Shown in pieces: positions 1 to 7,656 of a DNA stretch of 64,000 bases. This stretch comes from Streptomyces werraensis (GTDB lineage Bacteria > Actinomycetota > Actinomycetes > Streptomycetales > Streptomycetaceae), in NCBI GenBank assembly GCA_014656175.1, contig BNBX01000003.1:118573-182572 (forward strand), in the 5' to 3' direction. Within the stretch, counting starts at the first letter, position 1; each line of letters starts with the position of its first letter. Both the position numbers and the translations under genes were made by a program. Under the pieces are notes generated by a model, which saw only the letters and a program-made list of their open reading frames with translations, searched no databases and was not told the origin of the DNA.

Positions 1-855
1 CTCGCCGACCAGGGGATCGGCGTCTTCCTCCGCGACGCCAAGGCCGGCGCCTTCGTCCACCGGGGACAGCACTTCGACATCCACGGCCGGTTCAACGTCC
101 CGCGCTCCCCGCAGGGCCGCCCCGTCGTCTTCCAGGCCGGCGACTCCGACGAAGGACGCGAGTTCGCCGCGTCCGACGCCGACGCCATCTTCAGCCGCCA
201 CGCCACCCTCGAAGCCGGCCGCGCCTTCTACACCGACGTCAAGCGCCGCCTCGCGAAGTACGGCCGTCGCCCCGACCAGCTGCTCATCCTGCCCGCCGCC
301 ACCTTCACCCTCGCCGACACGGACGAAGAGGCGCAGGAGCTGGCGAAGGCGGTGCGCCGCCGGCAGGTGAGCGGCGCCACCGCCCTGCGCCACCTGGAGT
401 TCGTCTGGAACCGGGACCTCTCCGGCTACGACCCCGACGGGCCGCTGCCCGACATCGACCCGGACGTCAGCAGCCGCCACATCGCCGAGGGCCGCGCCCA
501 GGTCCGCATGTACCGGGACCCGCTGGCCACCGCCCGCGAGTGGCGCGAACTCGCAGCCGCCCACAACTGGTCCATCCGCGACCTCGTCATCGAGACCGGC
601 AACCGGCAGAACTTCATCGGCTCCGCCGAGACCATCGCCCGCACGATCGACGAGTACGTCCAGAGCGACGCCGCCGACGGCTTCATCCTCGTCCCGCACA
701 TCACCCCCGGCGGCCTCGACGCGTTCGCCGACAAGGTCGTGCCGCTGCTCCAGGAGCGCGGCGTCTTCCGCACCGACTACGAGGGCCCCACCCTCCGCCA
801 CCATCTGGGCCTCGCCCACCCGGACGACCTCGGCGACCGGCGGGCCGCCTCATGA
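1..855 (+). CDS. LLM-class flavin-dependent monooxygenase (NtaA/SnaA/DszA type), 5' truncated
   Basis: The open frame enters from the left edge (first codons read LADQGIGVFLRDAKAG), so only the last 284 residues are present. The part GDSDEGREFAA..DAIFS is characteristic of the FMNH2-dependent NtaA/SnaA/DszA monooxygenases, followed by the usual C-terminal stretch with NFIGSAETIARTIDEYV and GFILVPH. These are TIM-barrel two-component enzymes using reduced flavin from a separate reductase, often on organosulfur compounds or chelators. The stop overlaps the start of the next flavoenzyme (ATGA), so the two are probably translationally coupled. The SsuE-like reductase at 6.8 kb is a possible flavin supplier (inference). 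The substrate cannot be told from sequence. Confidence 0.9.
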   Translation, partial: LADQGIGVFLRDAKAGAFVHRGQHFDIHGRFNVPRSPQGRPVVFQAGDSDEGREFAASDADAIFSRHATLEAGRAFYTDVKRRLAKYGRRPDQLLILPAATFTLADTDEEAQELAKAVRRRQVSGATALRHLEFVWNRDLSGYDPDGPLPDIDPDVSSRHIAEGRAQVRMYRDPLATAREWRELAAAHNWSIRDLVIETGNRQNFIGSAETIARTIDEYVQSDAADGFILVPHITPGGLDAFADKVVPLLQERGVFRTDYEGPTLRHHLGLAHPDDLGDRRAAS

Positions 856-1916
856 GGTTCCTCGCGGTCACCCTGATCGTCCACCGCCCCGACCCCGTCA
901 CCGGCGTGCTGAAACCGACGCACGACCGCTTCCGCGAGGTCCTCGGCAACGCCGTCCTCGCCGAGGAGCTGGGCTTCGACGGCTTCGGCGTGGGGGAGCG
1001 GCACGAGCGGCCCTTCCTCTCCTCCGCGCCCGCCGTCGTCCTCAGCCACATCGCGGCCCTGACCCGCCGCATCCGCCTGTTCACCGCGGTCACCACGCTC
1101 AGCCTGCTCGACCCGGTGCGCGCCTACGAGGACTACGCCACCCTCGACCACCTCTCCGAGGGCCGCCTCGACCTCATCATCGGCAAGGGAAACGGCACCG
1201 CCCAGCGAGAACTGTTCCAGGTCACCCCCGAGGACCAGTGGGACCGCAACGCCGAGAGCCACGACGTCCTCCGCCGGATCTGGCGGCAGGACAGGATCAC
1301 CGCCGACACCCGCTTCCGTCCGCCGCTGAAGGACGCCGAGGTCTGGCCGCGCCCCTACCAGCGGCCCGTCCGCGTCTGGCACGGCAGCGCCACCAGCAAG
1401 GAGTCCGTCGACCTGGCCGCCCGCCACGGCGACCCGCTGTTCTCCGCGAACGTCACCCACCCGATCGAGCCCTACGCCGAGCTGATCGACCACTACCGGG
1501 AACGCTGGGCGCACCACGGCCACGACCCGGCGAAGCTCACGGTCGGCGCCGGCACGGCAGGGCTGCTGGTGGCCCGCACCTCCCAGGAGGCCGTCGAGGC
1601 GTACCGGCCGGTCTTCGAGGCCGACCTGGCCTTCCGGAAGGAGTCCGGACTGCCGGTGGTCTTCGAGACGGTGGAGGACTTCGTCGAGCGCAGCTCCGCC
1701 CTGATCGGCAGCCCGCAGCAGATCGTCGACAAGGTGCACCGCTACCACGAGCGGTTCGGGCACAGCGTGCTCCATGTGCACGCCGACGCGGGCGGACTGC
1801 CCGAGTCCGTGCACCGCGACTCCCTCGAACGCTTCCAGTCCGAGGTGGCCCCCGCCCTCCGGCACGCCCTGCCGGACCCGCCGTTCGCGTGGGAGCCGGT
1901 CCACCCGGTCCCGTAG
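852..1916 (+). CDS. LLM-class flavin-dependent oxidoreductase
   Basis: This 354-residue protein begins MRFLAVTLIVHRPDP at an ATG that overlaps the previous stop codon by 4 nt. It has the luciferase-like signature (ELGFDGFGVGERHERPF, then LDHLSEGRLDLIIGKGNG), a family of bacterial alkanal/alkanesulfonate-type monooxygenases. Reduced FMN would come from a partner reductase. The tight coupling to the NtaA-like gene suggests a joint catabolic or sulfur-scavenging step. Family assignment is firm; the substrate is unknown. Confidence 0.9.
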   Translation: MRFLAVTLIVHRPDPVTGVLKPTHDRFREVLGNAVLAEELGFDGFGVGERHERPFLSSAPAVVLSHIAALTRRIRLFTAVTTLSLLDPVRAYEDYATLDHLSEGRLDLIIGKGNGTAQRELFQVTPEDQWDRNAESHDVLRRIWRQDRITADTRFRPPLKDAEVWPRPYQRPVRVWHGSATSKESVDLAARHGDPLFSANVTHPIEPYAELIDHYRERWAHHGHDPAKLTVGAGTAGLLVARTSQEAVEAYRPVFEADLAFRKESGLPVVFETVEDFVERSSALIGSPQQIVDKVHRYHERFGHSVLHVHADAGGLPESVHRDSLERFQSEVAPALRHALPDPPFAWEPVHPVP

Positions 1917-1932
1917 AACCCCGGAACACGAC

Positions 1933-1968
1933 GCGACCCCTCCGGCATCCGCGCGCCGGAGGGGTCGC
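1933..1968. terminator. Bidirectional intrinsic terminator
   Basis: A perfect 14-bp stem (arms 1933-1946 and 1955-1968, GCGACCCCTCCGGC) with an 8-nt loop lies between convergent genes, 16 bp after the flavoenzyme stop and 13 bp before the DUF1684 stop. There is no U-tract, which is common in streptomycetes. Confidence 0.75.
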
Positions 1969-1981
1969 CGTCGTGCCGTGC

Positions 1982-2812
1982 TCAGGCCGCGGCGGACTTC
2001 CGCTCGTACGGGATCGTCTCGCCGGCCTCGACCGCGACCGGGAGCCGGTTCTCGGCCGGCGGGAGGGGACAGGTCGCGAAGTCGGTGTAGGCGCACGGCA
2101 GGTTGGTGGCCCGGTTGAAGTCCAGCACCACACGGCCGTCCGGACCCGGCGCGTCGATCTTCAGCGCCCGGTTGGCGGCGTACGTGGTCACGCCGGACGT
2201 CGCGTCGGTGAACAGCACCAGCAGGCCGCCCGGTGCGCCCGACTCGAACGCGGTCAGCTCCAGCTCCTGCCCGTCGACCTCGAAGCGGACCTTGCCGGGG
2301 GCGTCGTACACGTGCTCGAGCCCCTCGACGGCGGCGCCCACCGTGGTGGGACGCGGCTCCGGGAACGGCAGGTACGTGCCGGTGATCCGCCAGCGCGGGT
2401 CCGGCGCGTAGGCGGGGGTGCCGGTGAACGCGGTACGCAGCGGGTGGTCGGGGTGACGCGGCCGGACCACGTCCTGGCCGCCCCGGCGGGCGATCTCGAT
2501 CACCGCGTCACCCCAGACGGCGTTGACGGAGGCGCGCTCCGCGAGGACACCGAAGCGGTGCCGGCCGCGCACCGTGACGCCGTCGACGACCAGCTCCTCC
2601 CCGTCGTCCAGCTCGACGGTGACCCCGTCGTCGCCGGCCGACCAGACGCCGGGCGCACCGGGGAACCGCTGCGGCTCGGAGTCCGGCCAGTACAGGCCGG
2701 TCACGGCGAGGAATCCGTGCTCGTGGGCGAGCGCGGCGTCCTTGTGCCGGTGCCACTCCTGCCACTCGGTGACGAACGCGTCGGTGCTCGTGGGTGATTC
2801 CTGAACGGTCAT
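1982..2812 (-). CDS. DUF1684 family protein
   Basis: A 276-residue protein starting MTVQESPTSTDAF. The family pattern is visible: W..WH..KD near the N-terminus, GFLAVTGLYWPDSEPQRFPGAPG, and near the C-terminus LDFNRATNLPCAYTDFATCPLPP. DUF1684 proteins are small soluble proteins of unknown function, common in actinomycetes and bacteroidetes. The start at 2812 is chosen because AGGAG sits 5 nt upstream; an in-frame GTG at 2818 would abut the RBS. It is the second gene after the nitroreductase on the same strand, only 27 bp away, so probably co-transcribed with it. Confidence 0.85.
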   Translation of the reverse strand: MTVQESPTSTDAFVTEWQEWHRHKDAALAHEHGFLAVTGLYWPDSEPQRFPGAPGVWSAGDDGVTVELDDGEELVVDGVTVRGRHRFGVLAERASVNAVWGDAVIEIARRGGQDVVRPRHPDHPLRTAFTGTPAYAPDPRWRITGTYLPFPEPRPTTVGAAVEGLEHVYDAPGKVRFEVDGQELELTAFESGAPGGLLVLFTDATSGVTTYAANRALKIDAPGPDGRVVLDFNRATNLPCAYTDFATCPLPPAENRLPVAVEAGETIPYERKSAAA

Positions 2813-2839
2813 GTGCACTCCTGCGGTGGAGAGTCGGTG

Positions 2840-3442
2840 TCAGGGGCGGGTGGGAAGCGGGGTGCCCCAGGTGTGGGCGAAGAACGTCTCCGCGCCGGGG
2901 CGCCGCTCACGGACGGCGGTCTCGCGCTCGCGCAGCTTCGGCGGCAGCAGGTCCGCCGGGGCCGGCGCGCCCACGGCGACGACGGACAGCGGCCGGAAAC
3001 CGTCCGGCACGCCCAGCGACGTGCGCAAGGCGTCGGCGTCGAAGCCGGACATCTGATGGGCGTGCAGCCCCAAGGCCTCAGCCTGCAACACGAGTTGGGC
3101 CACCGAGAGCCCGGTGTCGTACGCAGGGCCGTGCTGGAGCACGCCGTTCTCGACGCGTTCCTCCGCCACCGCCGCCACCAGCAGCGAACCGGTGCGCGCC
3201 CACTCCCGGTTGAAGGGGACGAGCGCGTCCAGGATGCGCAGATACGTGGTGTCGCCGCGCCGGCCGACGAGGAACCGCCACGGCTGGGCGTTGTAGGCGG
3301 AGGGCGCCCAGCGGGCCGCCTCGAGCAGGGTGGCCAGCTCCTCGTCGCCCAGTGTGTGCGCGGCGTCGAACGACCGGGGGCTCCAGCGGTCGGCGAGCAG
3401 CGGATGGACGGCCGCGGCGGTGGTCGCGGTGTGGGGTGACAT
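2840..3442 (-). CDS. Nitroreductase family protein
   Basis: A 200-residue FMN-dependent nitroreductase homologue. The N-terminal motif RWSPRSFD followed by LLEAARWAPSAYNAQPWRF is the FMN-binding signature of the family, and TGLSVAQLVLQAEALGLHAHQM is the conserved helical segment. Such enzymes are homodimers reducing nitroaromatics, quinones or flavins with NAD(P)H. It begins with an ATG at 3442, 20 bp after the metX stop, so it may be a distal gene of the metYX transcript. The natural substrate is not predictable. Confidence 0.88.
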   Translation of the reverse strand: MSPHTATTAAAVHPLLADRWSPRSFDAAHTLGDEELATLLEAARWAPSAYNAQPWRFLVGRRGDTTYLRILDALVPFNREWARTGSLLVAAVAEERVENGVLQHGPAYDTGLSVAQLVLQAEALGLHAHQMSGFDADALRTSLGVPDGFRPLSVVAVGAPAPADLLPPKLRERETAVRERRPGAETFFAHTWGTPLPTRP

Positions 3443-3461
3443 CGGGGGGAGTCCTCACTCG

Positions 3462-4658
3462 TCAGGGGTGTGGGCGGTGACGTCCCGGCGTCCGCGCCGG
3501 GACCGGGGGAGCGGCGGGCAGGAGTTCGCGCACCAGCGCGGCCACCTGCTCCACCTCGATCAGGAAGCCGTCATGGCCGTACGGCGACTCCACGACACGC
3601 GGCGCGTCCGCCGTGGGGATGCCGGCCGCCAGCTCCGCCTGCTGGGCCGGCGGGTAGAGCCGGTCGGAGTCCACGCCGGCCACCAGCGTCGGGGCGGTCA
3701 CCCGGCCGAGGGCCGCCCGTACGCCGCCGCGACCGCGGCCGACGTCGTGGCTGTTCATCGCCTCCGAGAGCACCACGTAGCTGCCCGCGTCGAAGCGGCG
3801 CACCAGCTTGTCCGCGTGATGGTCCAGGTAGGAGGCGACCTGGTAGCGGCCGCCGCGCCAGGGGTCCTCCGTGTCCTGGGGGCTGCGTCCGAAGCGGCTC
3901 TGCAGCTCCGGCTCGCTGCGGTAGGTGATGTGGGCGATGCGCCGGGCCAGGCCGAGTCCGGCGTGCGGTCCGCGCCCGGTGTCGTGGTAGTGGCCGCCGT
4001 GCCAGTGCGGGTCGGAGCGGATGGCGTGCACCTGCGTGGAGGCCCACGCGATCTGTTCCGCGCTCGCCGCCGCCGTGGTCGCCAGCAGCAGGAGTGCGCC
4101 GGTCCGCTCCGGGTACGACACGGCCCACTCCACGGCCCGCATCCCGCCCATCGAACCGCCGACGACCAGCGCCCAGCGGTCGACGCCCAGCGCGTCGGCG
4201 ACGGTGGCCTCGGCGGCGACCTGGTCGCGCTGGGTGAGGAACGGGAAGTCGCCGCCCCAACGCCGCCCGGACGGGGTGCGCGAGGACGGGCCGGTGCTGC
4301 CCTGGCAGCCGCCGAGGACGTTCGGCGCGACCACGAACCAGCGGTCCGTGTCGAGCGCCCGCCCCGGCCCGACGAGTCCGTCCCACCAGCCAGGCGTGGG
4401 ATGCCCCGGCCCGGCGGGACCGGCGACATGGCTGTCGCCGGTGAGGGCGTGCAGCACCAGCACCGCGTTGGACCGGTCCGGCGCGAGCCGCCCCCACGTC
4501 TCGAACGCCAGCCGCACGCCCGGCAGTTCACCGCCGGCTTCCAGCGCCGACGGCTCCGGGTGCGCGTACCACTGCCGCCGCCCGGGCGGGTCCCCCTCCC
4601 GCCAGGCCCCGGAGGCCGGCGGGAGGGGGACCGGGGACGGCGTCAGAACGGTGTTCAG
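3462..4658 (-). CDS. metX: Homoserine O-acetyltransferase MetX
   Basis: Acetylates homoserine with acetyl-CoA, giving the substrate for MetY in methionine synthesis. The 398-residue alpha/beta-hydrolase fold shows the oxyanion/nucleophile region GGSMGGM, the family segments LHALTGDSHVAGP and NVLGGCQGSTGP, NSHDVG, and the catalytic His in SPYGHDGF. It lies directly downstream of metY. The reading frame has no ATG, GTG or TTG between the metY stop and the conserved core at GVRLAFETWG; the only sensible initiation codon is a CTG at 4658 that overlaps the metY TGA as CTGA. Translation therefore probably relies on coupling to metY. An upstream start would need a longer overlap with metY. Confidence 0.9.
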   Translation of the reverse strand: MNTVLTPSPVPLPPASGAWREGDPPGRRQWYAHPEPSALEAGGELPGVRLAFETWGRLAPDRSNAVLVLHALTGDSHVAGPAGPGHPTPGWWDGLVGPGRALDTDRWFVVAPNVLGGCQGSTGPSSRTPSGRRWGGDFPFLTQRDQVAAEATVADALGVDRWALVVGGSMGGMRAVEWAVSYPERTGALLLLATTAAASAEQIAWASTQVHAIRSDPHWHGGHYHDTGRGPHAGLGLARRIAHITYRSEPELQSRFGRSPQDTEDPWRGGRYQVASYLDHHADKLVRRFDAGSYVVLSEAMNSHDVGRGRGGVRAALGRVTAPTLVAGVDSDRLYPPAQQAELAAGIPTADAPRVVESPYGHDGFLIEVEQVAALVRELLPAAPPVPARTPGRHRPHP

Positions 4659-6019
4659 GACGCGCCCTTCGCCGCGCGGAACCCGGCCTCCAGGTCGGCT
4701 TTGAGGTCGTCGAGGGCCTCGATGCCGACGGACAGCCGCACCAGCCCGGGCGAGGTGCCGGTGGCGGCGAGCTGCCGCTCGTCGAGCTGGCTGTGGGTGG
4801 TGGACGCCGGGTGGATGATCAGGCTGCGCACGTCGCCGATGTTGGCGAGGTGACTGAACAGCCGTACGGCGTCCACGAACCGCTTCCCGGCCTCGACACC
4901 GTCCCGCAGCTCGAACGAGACGATCGCGCCCGCACCGCGCGGCAGGTACCTCCGCCCCGCCTCGTACCAGGGGCTGGACGGCAGGCCCGCGTAGTGCACG
5001 GCGGCCACCTCGTCGCGCTGCTCCAGCCACTCGGCGAGCGCCTGCGCGTTCGAGGAGTGCCGCTCGATGCGCAGGCTGAGCGTCTCCACGCCCTGCAGCA
5101 GCAGGAACGCCGAGTGCGGGGAGAGCGCGGGACCGAGGTCGCGCAGCAGCTGCACCCGCAGCTTCACCGCGAACGCGCCCGGACCGAGCGCCGGCCAGTA
5201 GCGCAGGCCGTGGTAGCTCGGGTCGGGCTCGCTGAAGTCGGGGAACCGGTCGGCGTGCGCACCGAAGTCGAAGGTTCCGCCGTCGACGACCACACCCGCG
5301 ACGGCCGTGCCGTGACCGCCCAGGAACTTGGTCGCCGAGTGCACCACGACGTCCGCGCCGTGCTCCAGCGGACGCAGCAGGTACGGCGTCGGCACCGTGT
5401 TGTCCACGATCAGCGGCACACCCGCCGCGTGCGCCACGTCCGCGACCGCCCGCACGTCGAGGACGTTGCCGCGCGGATTGCCCAGCGACTCCGCGAACAG
5501 CGCCTTGGTGTTCGGGCGGATCGCCGCCCGCCACGCCTCCGGGTCGTCCGGGTCGTCCACGAAGGACACCTCGACGCCGAACTTCGGCAGCGTGTGCCGG
5601 AACAGGTTGTACGTGCCGCCGTACAGGGAGGTGCTGGACACGATGTGGTCGCCGGCGCTCGCCACGGTCAGGAGCGCCAGCGTCTCCGCGGCCTGCCCCG
5701 ACGACAGCGCCACGGCCGCGACACCGCCCTCCAGCGCGGCGATCCGCTGCTCGAAGACGTCCTGGGTCGGGTTGTGGATGCGGGTGTAGATGTTGCCGGG
5801 CTCGGCCAGGGCGAACAGGTCGGCGGCGTGCTGCGTGTCGCGGAACACGAACGACGTCGTCTGGTAGATCGGCGTCGCACGCGCCCCGGTCGTCGGGTCG
5901 GGCTCCGCACCCGCGTGGACCTGCTTGGTCTCGAAGGACCAGGCGGGCGTGGAGTCCGCGGCGGATTCCCCGTCGGGGGTGTGGCCTGCGGTGACGGAGT
6001 CGATGGGCTGGCTGCTCAT
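4655..6019 (-). CDS. metY: O-acetylhomoserine sulfhydrylase (bifunctional MetY type)
   Basis: A 454-residue PLP enzyme that makes homocysteine from O-acetylhomoserine and sulfide. Visible landmarks are FETKQVHAG near the N-terminus, [49 protein letters not shown] and the PLP-lysine segment [12 protein letters not shown]. The start is the ATG at 6019 (MSSQPIDSV), preceded by AGGGAG. It is first in the metY-metX operon and its 5' leader carries a small Cys-containing ORF and a hairpin, which points to attenuation by sulfur amino-acid supply. Confidence 0.95.
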   Translation of the reverse strand: MSSQPIDSVTAGHTPDGESAADSTPAWSFETKQVHAGAEPDPTTGARATPIYQTTSFVFRDTQHAADLFALAEPGNIYTRIHNPTQDVFEQRIAALEGGVAAVALSSGQAAETLALLTVASAGDHIVSSTSLYGGTYNLFRHTLPKFGVEVSFVDDPDDPEAWRAAIRPNTKALFAESLGNPRGNVLDVRAVADVAHAAGVPLIVDNTVPTPYLLRPLEHGADVVVHSATKFLGGHGTAVAGVVVDGGTFDFGAHADRFPDFSEPDPSYHGLRYWPALGPGAFAVKLRVQLLRDLGPALSPHSAFLLLQGVETLSLRIERHSSNAQALAEWLEQRDEVAAVHYAGLPSSPWYEAGRRYLPRGAGAIVSFELRDGVEAGKRFVDAVRLFSHLANIGDVRSLIIHPASTTHSQLDERQLAATGTSPGLVRLSVGIEALDDLKADLEAGFRAAKGAS

Positions 6020-6149
6020 GAGGGTGCTCCCTGGCAGAGAATGGGGGGATGTGGTCGTGCCTGAGGACGCCACGGCGCCGCGCGTCACGGCCCCGGACAC
6101 AAGGGGGCGGTGGTCAGCGCAGGGCGGTGAAACAGGAAGGAGAGAGGAG

Positions 6150-6167
6150 CGGCCGGACTACCGGCCG
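6150..6167 (-). terminator. Candidate attenuator hairpin in metY leader
   Basis: CGGCCGG (6150-6156), loop ACTA, CCGGCCG (6161-6167) forms a 7-bp G/C stem. On the minus strand it is followed by a pyrimidine-rich tract ending in TTTC. It starts 12 nt after the stop of the leader peptide and 130 nt before metY, the geometry expected for ribosome-mediated attenuation. No competing antiterminator was mapped. Confidence 0.45.
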
Positions 6168-6179
6168 GCGCGCGCGGCG

Positions 6180-6254
6180 TCAGCTCGCGGCGGAACAGCC
6201 CGTGGTGGTGACACGCACGTAATCGACGTGGCGGCGGGTCACGAGCACGGTCAT
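6180..6254 (-). CDS. Cysteine-type leader peptide upstream of metY
   Basis: A 24-codon ORF, MTVLVTRRHVDYVRV followed by TTTGCSAAS. The RRHVD..RV core with a Cys near the C-terminus is the pattern of the short 'putative leader peptides' found upstream of sulfur-assimilation genes in streptomycetes (from memory, not searched). It precedes metY with a G/C hairpin in between. Expected role: ribosome stalling at the late Cys codon when charged tRNA-Cys is scarce would change leader folding and allow metYX transcription. The regulatory mechanism is inference; the ORF and the motif shared with the divergent leader at 6450 are directly visible. Confidence 0.75.
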   Translation of the reverse strand: MTVLVTRRHVDYVRVTTTGCSAAS

Positions 6255-6449
6255 GCGTTCAGGTAACCACACGCCGACGGGGCCGCGCCAGATCGACGGA
6301 CGCCGTCTCACCCGCCGGGACGACGCCCCGGGCGCGGACCGGCGTGAAGGCCGCCCGTCCAACAGGCCCGCGGACAAGGGCTCTCAGCATGTGGAACGAC
6401 GTCCGGGCGTTCTTGACCCGTGTCACCGACCGCTGCTTTGATCGACGCC

Positions 6450-6530
6450 ATGAAGCGACAGGACCTCACGCGGCGACGCCACGTCGACCTCGCGCGTGTC
6501 TCCAGCTCCTGCTGTCGCCGTCACGCCTGA
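6450..6530 (+). CDS. Cysteine-type leader peptide upstream of the ssu-like genes
   Basis: A 26-residue ORF starting MKRQDLT and ending RRRHVDLARVSSSCCRRHA. It shares RRHVD..RV with the divergent leader at 6254 and has two adjacent Cys codons near its end. It lies about 270 nt upstream of the ssuE-like reductase on the same strand. The arrangement fits a cis-acting cysteine attenuator for sulfonate-sulfur acquisition genes (inference from position and motif). Confidence 0.8.
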   Translation: MKRQDLTRRRHVDLARVSSSCCRRHA

Positions 6531-6667
6531 GCGCACCCGAGGGACACCCTCGCACCCCGCGCCTTTCCTCTTCCCACGGTTCCCGGCCGTTCCGCCGACG
6601 CCTGCTGCCGGCGATGTGCCGCTGGCCTGACGTTCTCTCACCGCGTTCCCCTGCCGTTCGGTCACGC

Positions 6668-6684
6668 GGCAGGCGCCGCCTGCC
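6668..6684 (+). promoter_or_regulatory. Hairpin in the ssuE leader
   Basis: GGCAGGC (6668-6674), loop GCC, GCCTGCC (6678-6684) is a perfect 7-bp stem. Related GCAGG/CCTGCC words recur at 6709-6760 in the same leader, so alternative pairings are possible, as needed for an attenuator. It lies between the Cys leader peptide and the ssuE-like gene. Confidence 0.35.
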
Positions 6685-6799
6685 CCGCCCTCGTCCGTGA
6701 ACCGGGCTGCTGCCTGCCCCACCTTCGTCCATGAACGGGCAGGAACCGCCGCCTGTCGCCGCCCGACCCGCCCCGCCCCGATCCCCGGAAGGTCCTCGC

Positions 6800-7357
6800 A
6801 TGGCCACCATCCTGTCCGTCTCCGGAAGCCCCTCCGCCACCTCCCGCACCGCCCGGCTGCTGCGCCACCTCGACCAGCGGCTCGTCGCCCAGGGACACGA
6901 GGTCGTACCGCTCGACGTGCGCACCCTCCCGCCCGAAGCCCTGCTCCACGCCGACTTCCGCCATCCGGCGATCGCCGAGGCCACCGCCCTGTTCCAGCGC
7001 GCCGACGGCGTCGTCATCGGCACCCCCGTCTACAAGGCCGCCTACTCCGGACTGCTCAAGGCCCTGCTCGACCTGCTCCCGCAGTACGCGCTCACCGGCA
7101 AGACCGTCCTGCCGCTGGCCACCGGCGGCACCACCGCGCACGTCCTGGCCATCGACTACGCGCTGCGTCCCGTGCTCAACTCCATGGGCCCCGCCCACAT
7201 CACGCCCGGCTGGTTCACCCTCGACAAGGAGATCACCGTCGGCGACGACGGCGCCCTGACCGTCGCCCCCGCCGCCGCGGAGGCCCTCGCCCAGGTCACC
7301 GACCAGTTCTCCCGCGCGCTCGACGGCCGCACGACCCTGCTGGCGGCCACCGGTTGA
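6800..7357 (+). CDS. ssuE: NAD(P)H-dependent FMN reductase, SsuE type
   Basis: A 185-residue flavodoxin-like reductase. The N-terminal MATILSVSGSPSATSRT is the FMN phosphate-binding loop; GVVIGTPVYKAAYSGLLKALLDLLP and LATGGTTAHVLAIDYALRP are signature stretches of SsuE/MsuE reductases. It supplies FMNH2 to the alkanesulfonate monooxygenase, the product of the next intact gene. The start at 6800 follows GGAAGG 8 nt upstream. Its TGA overlaps the TTG start of the decayed sfnB gene. The upstream Cys leader peptide suggests derepression under cysteine limitation. Confidence 0.88.
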   Translation: MATILSVSGSPSATSRTARLLRHLDQRLVAQGHEVVPLDVRTLPPEALLHADFRHPAIAEATALFQRADGVVIGTPVYKAAYSGLLKALLDLLPQYALTGKTVLPLATGGTTAHVLAIDYALRPVLNSMGPAHITPGWFTLDKEITVGDDGALTVAPAAAEALAQVTDQFSRALDGRTTLLAATG

Positions 7358-7629
7358 GCGCCGCCGTGATCGCGGGCGACGCCGAGGCCCTGGCCGTCGC
7401 ACGCGGCCTCGCCGACGAGTTCCGCAAGGGGGCCGCCGAGCCGGACGCCGGCTCCCGCACCAGGAGCTGGAGCGGCTGTCCGCGTCCGGGCCGCTCGGCG
7501 TCACAGTGCCCGCCGAGTTCGGCGGCGCGGACGTGGACGCGGACACCCTCGCGTGCCCGCTGGAAGGTCCGGCACATCGGCCGTTACGTGCTCAGCGGCA
7601 CCCGGCCGCCCCGCCACGGCCTCCTCTGA
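7354..7629 (+). pseudogene. SfnB-type acyl-CoA dehydrogenase-fold monooxygenase, internally deleted and frameshifted
   Basis: Only the two ends of an SfnB-like protein (normally about 400 residues) remain. The 5' end reads AVIAGDAEALAVARGLADEF then, after a frame change near 7450, HQELERLSASGPLGVTVPAEFGGADVDADTLA in another frame. The frame then returns to ARWKVRHIGRYVLSGTRPPRHGLL, which looks like the conserved SfnB C-terminus. Roughly 300 codons are missing between the two parts. Intact SfnB proteins are FMNH2-dependent sulfur-acquisition oxidoreductases, consistent with its place between ssuE and ssuD. The remnant cannot be active. Confidence 0.8.
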
Positions 7630-7656
7630 CGACGCACTCCCCGAAGGAGCCCTTCC

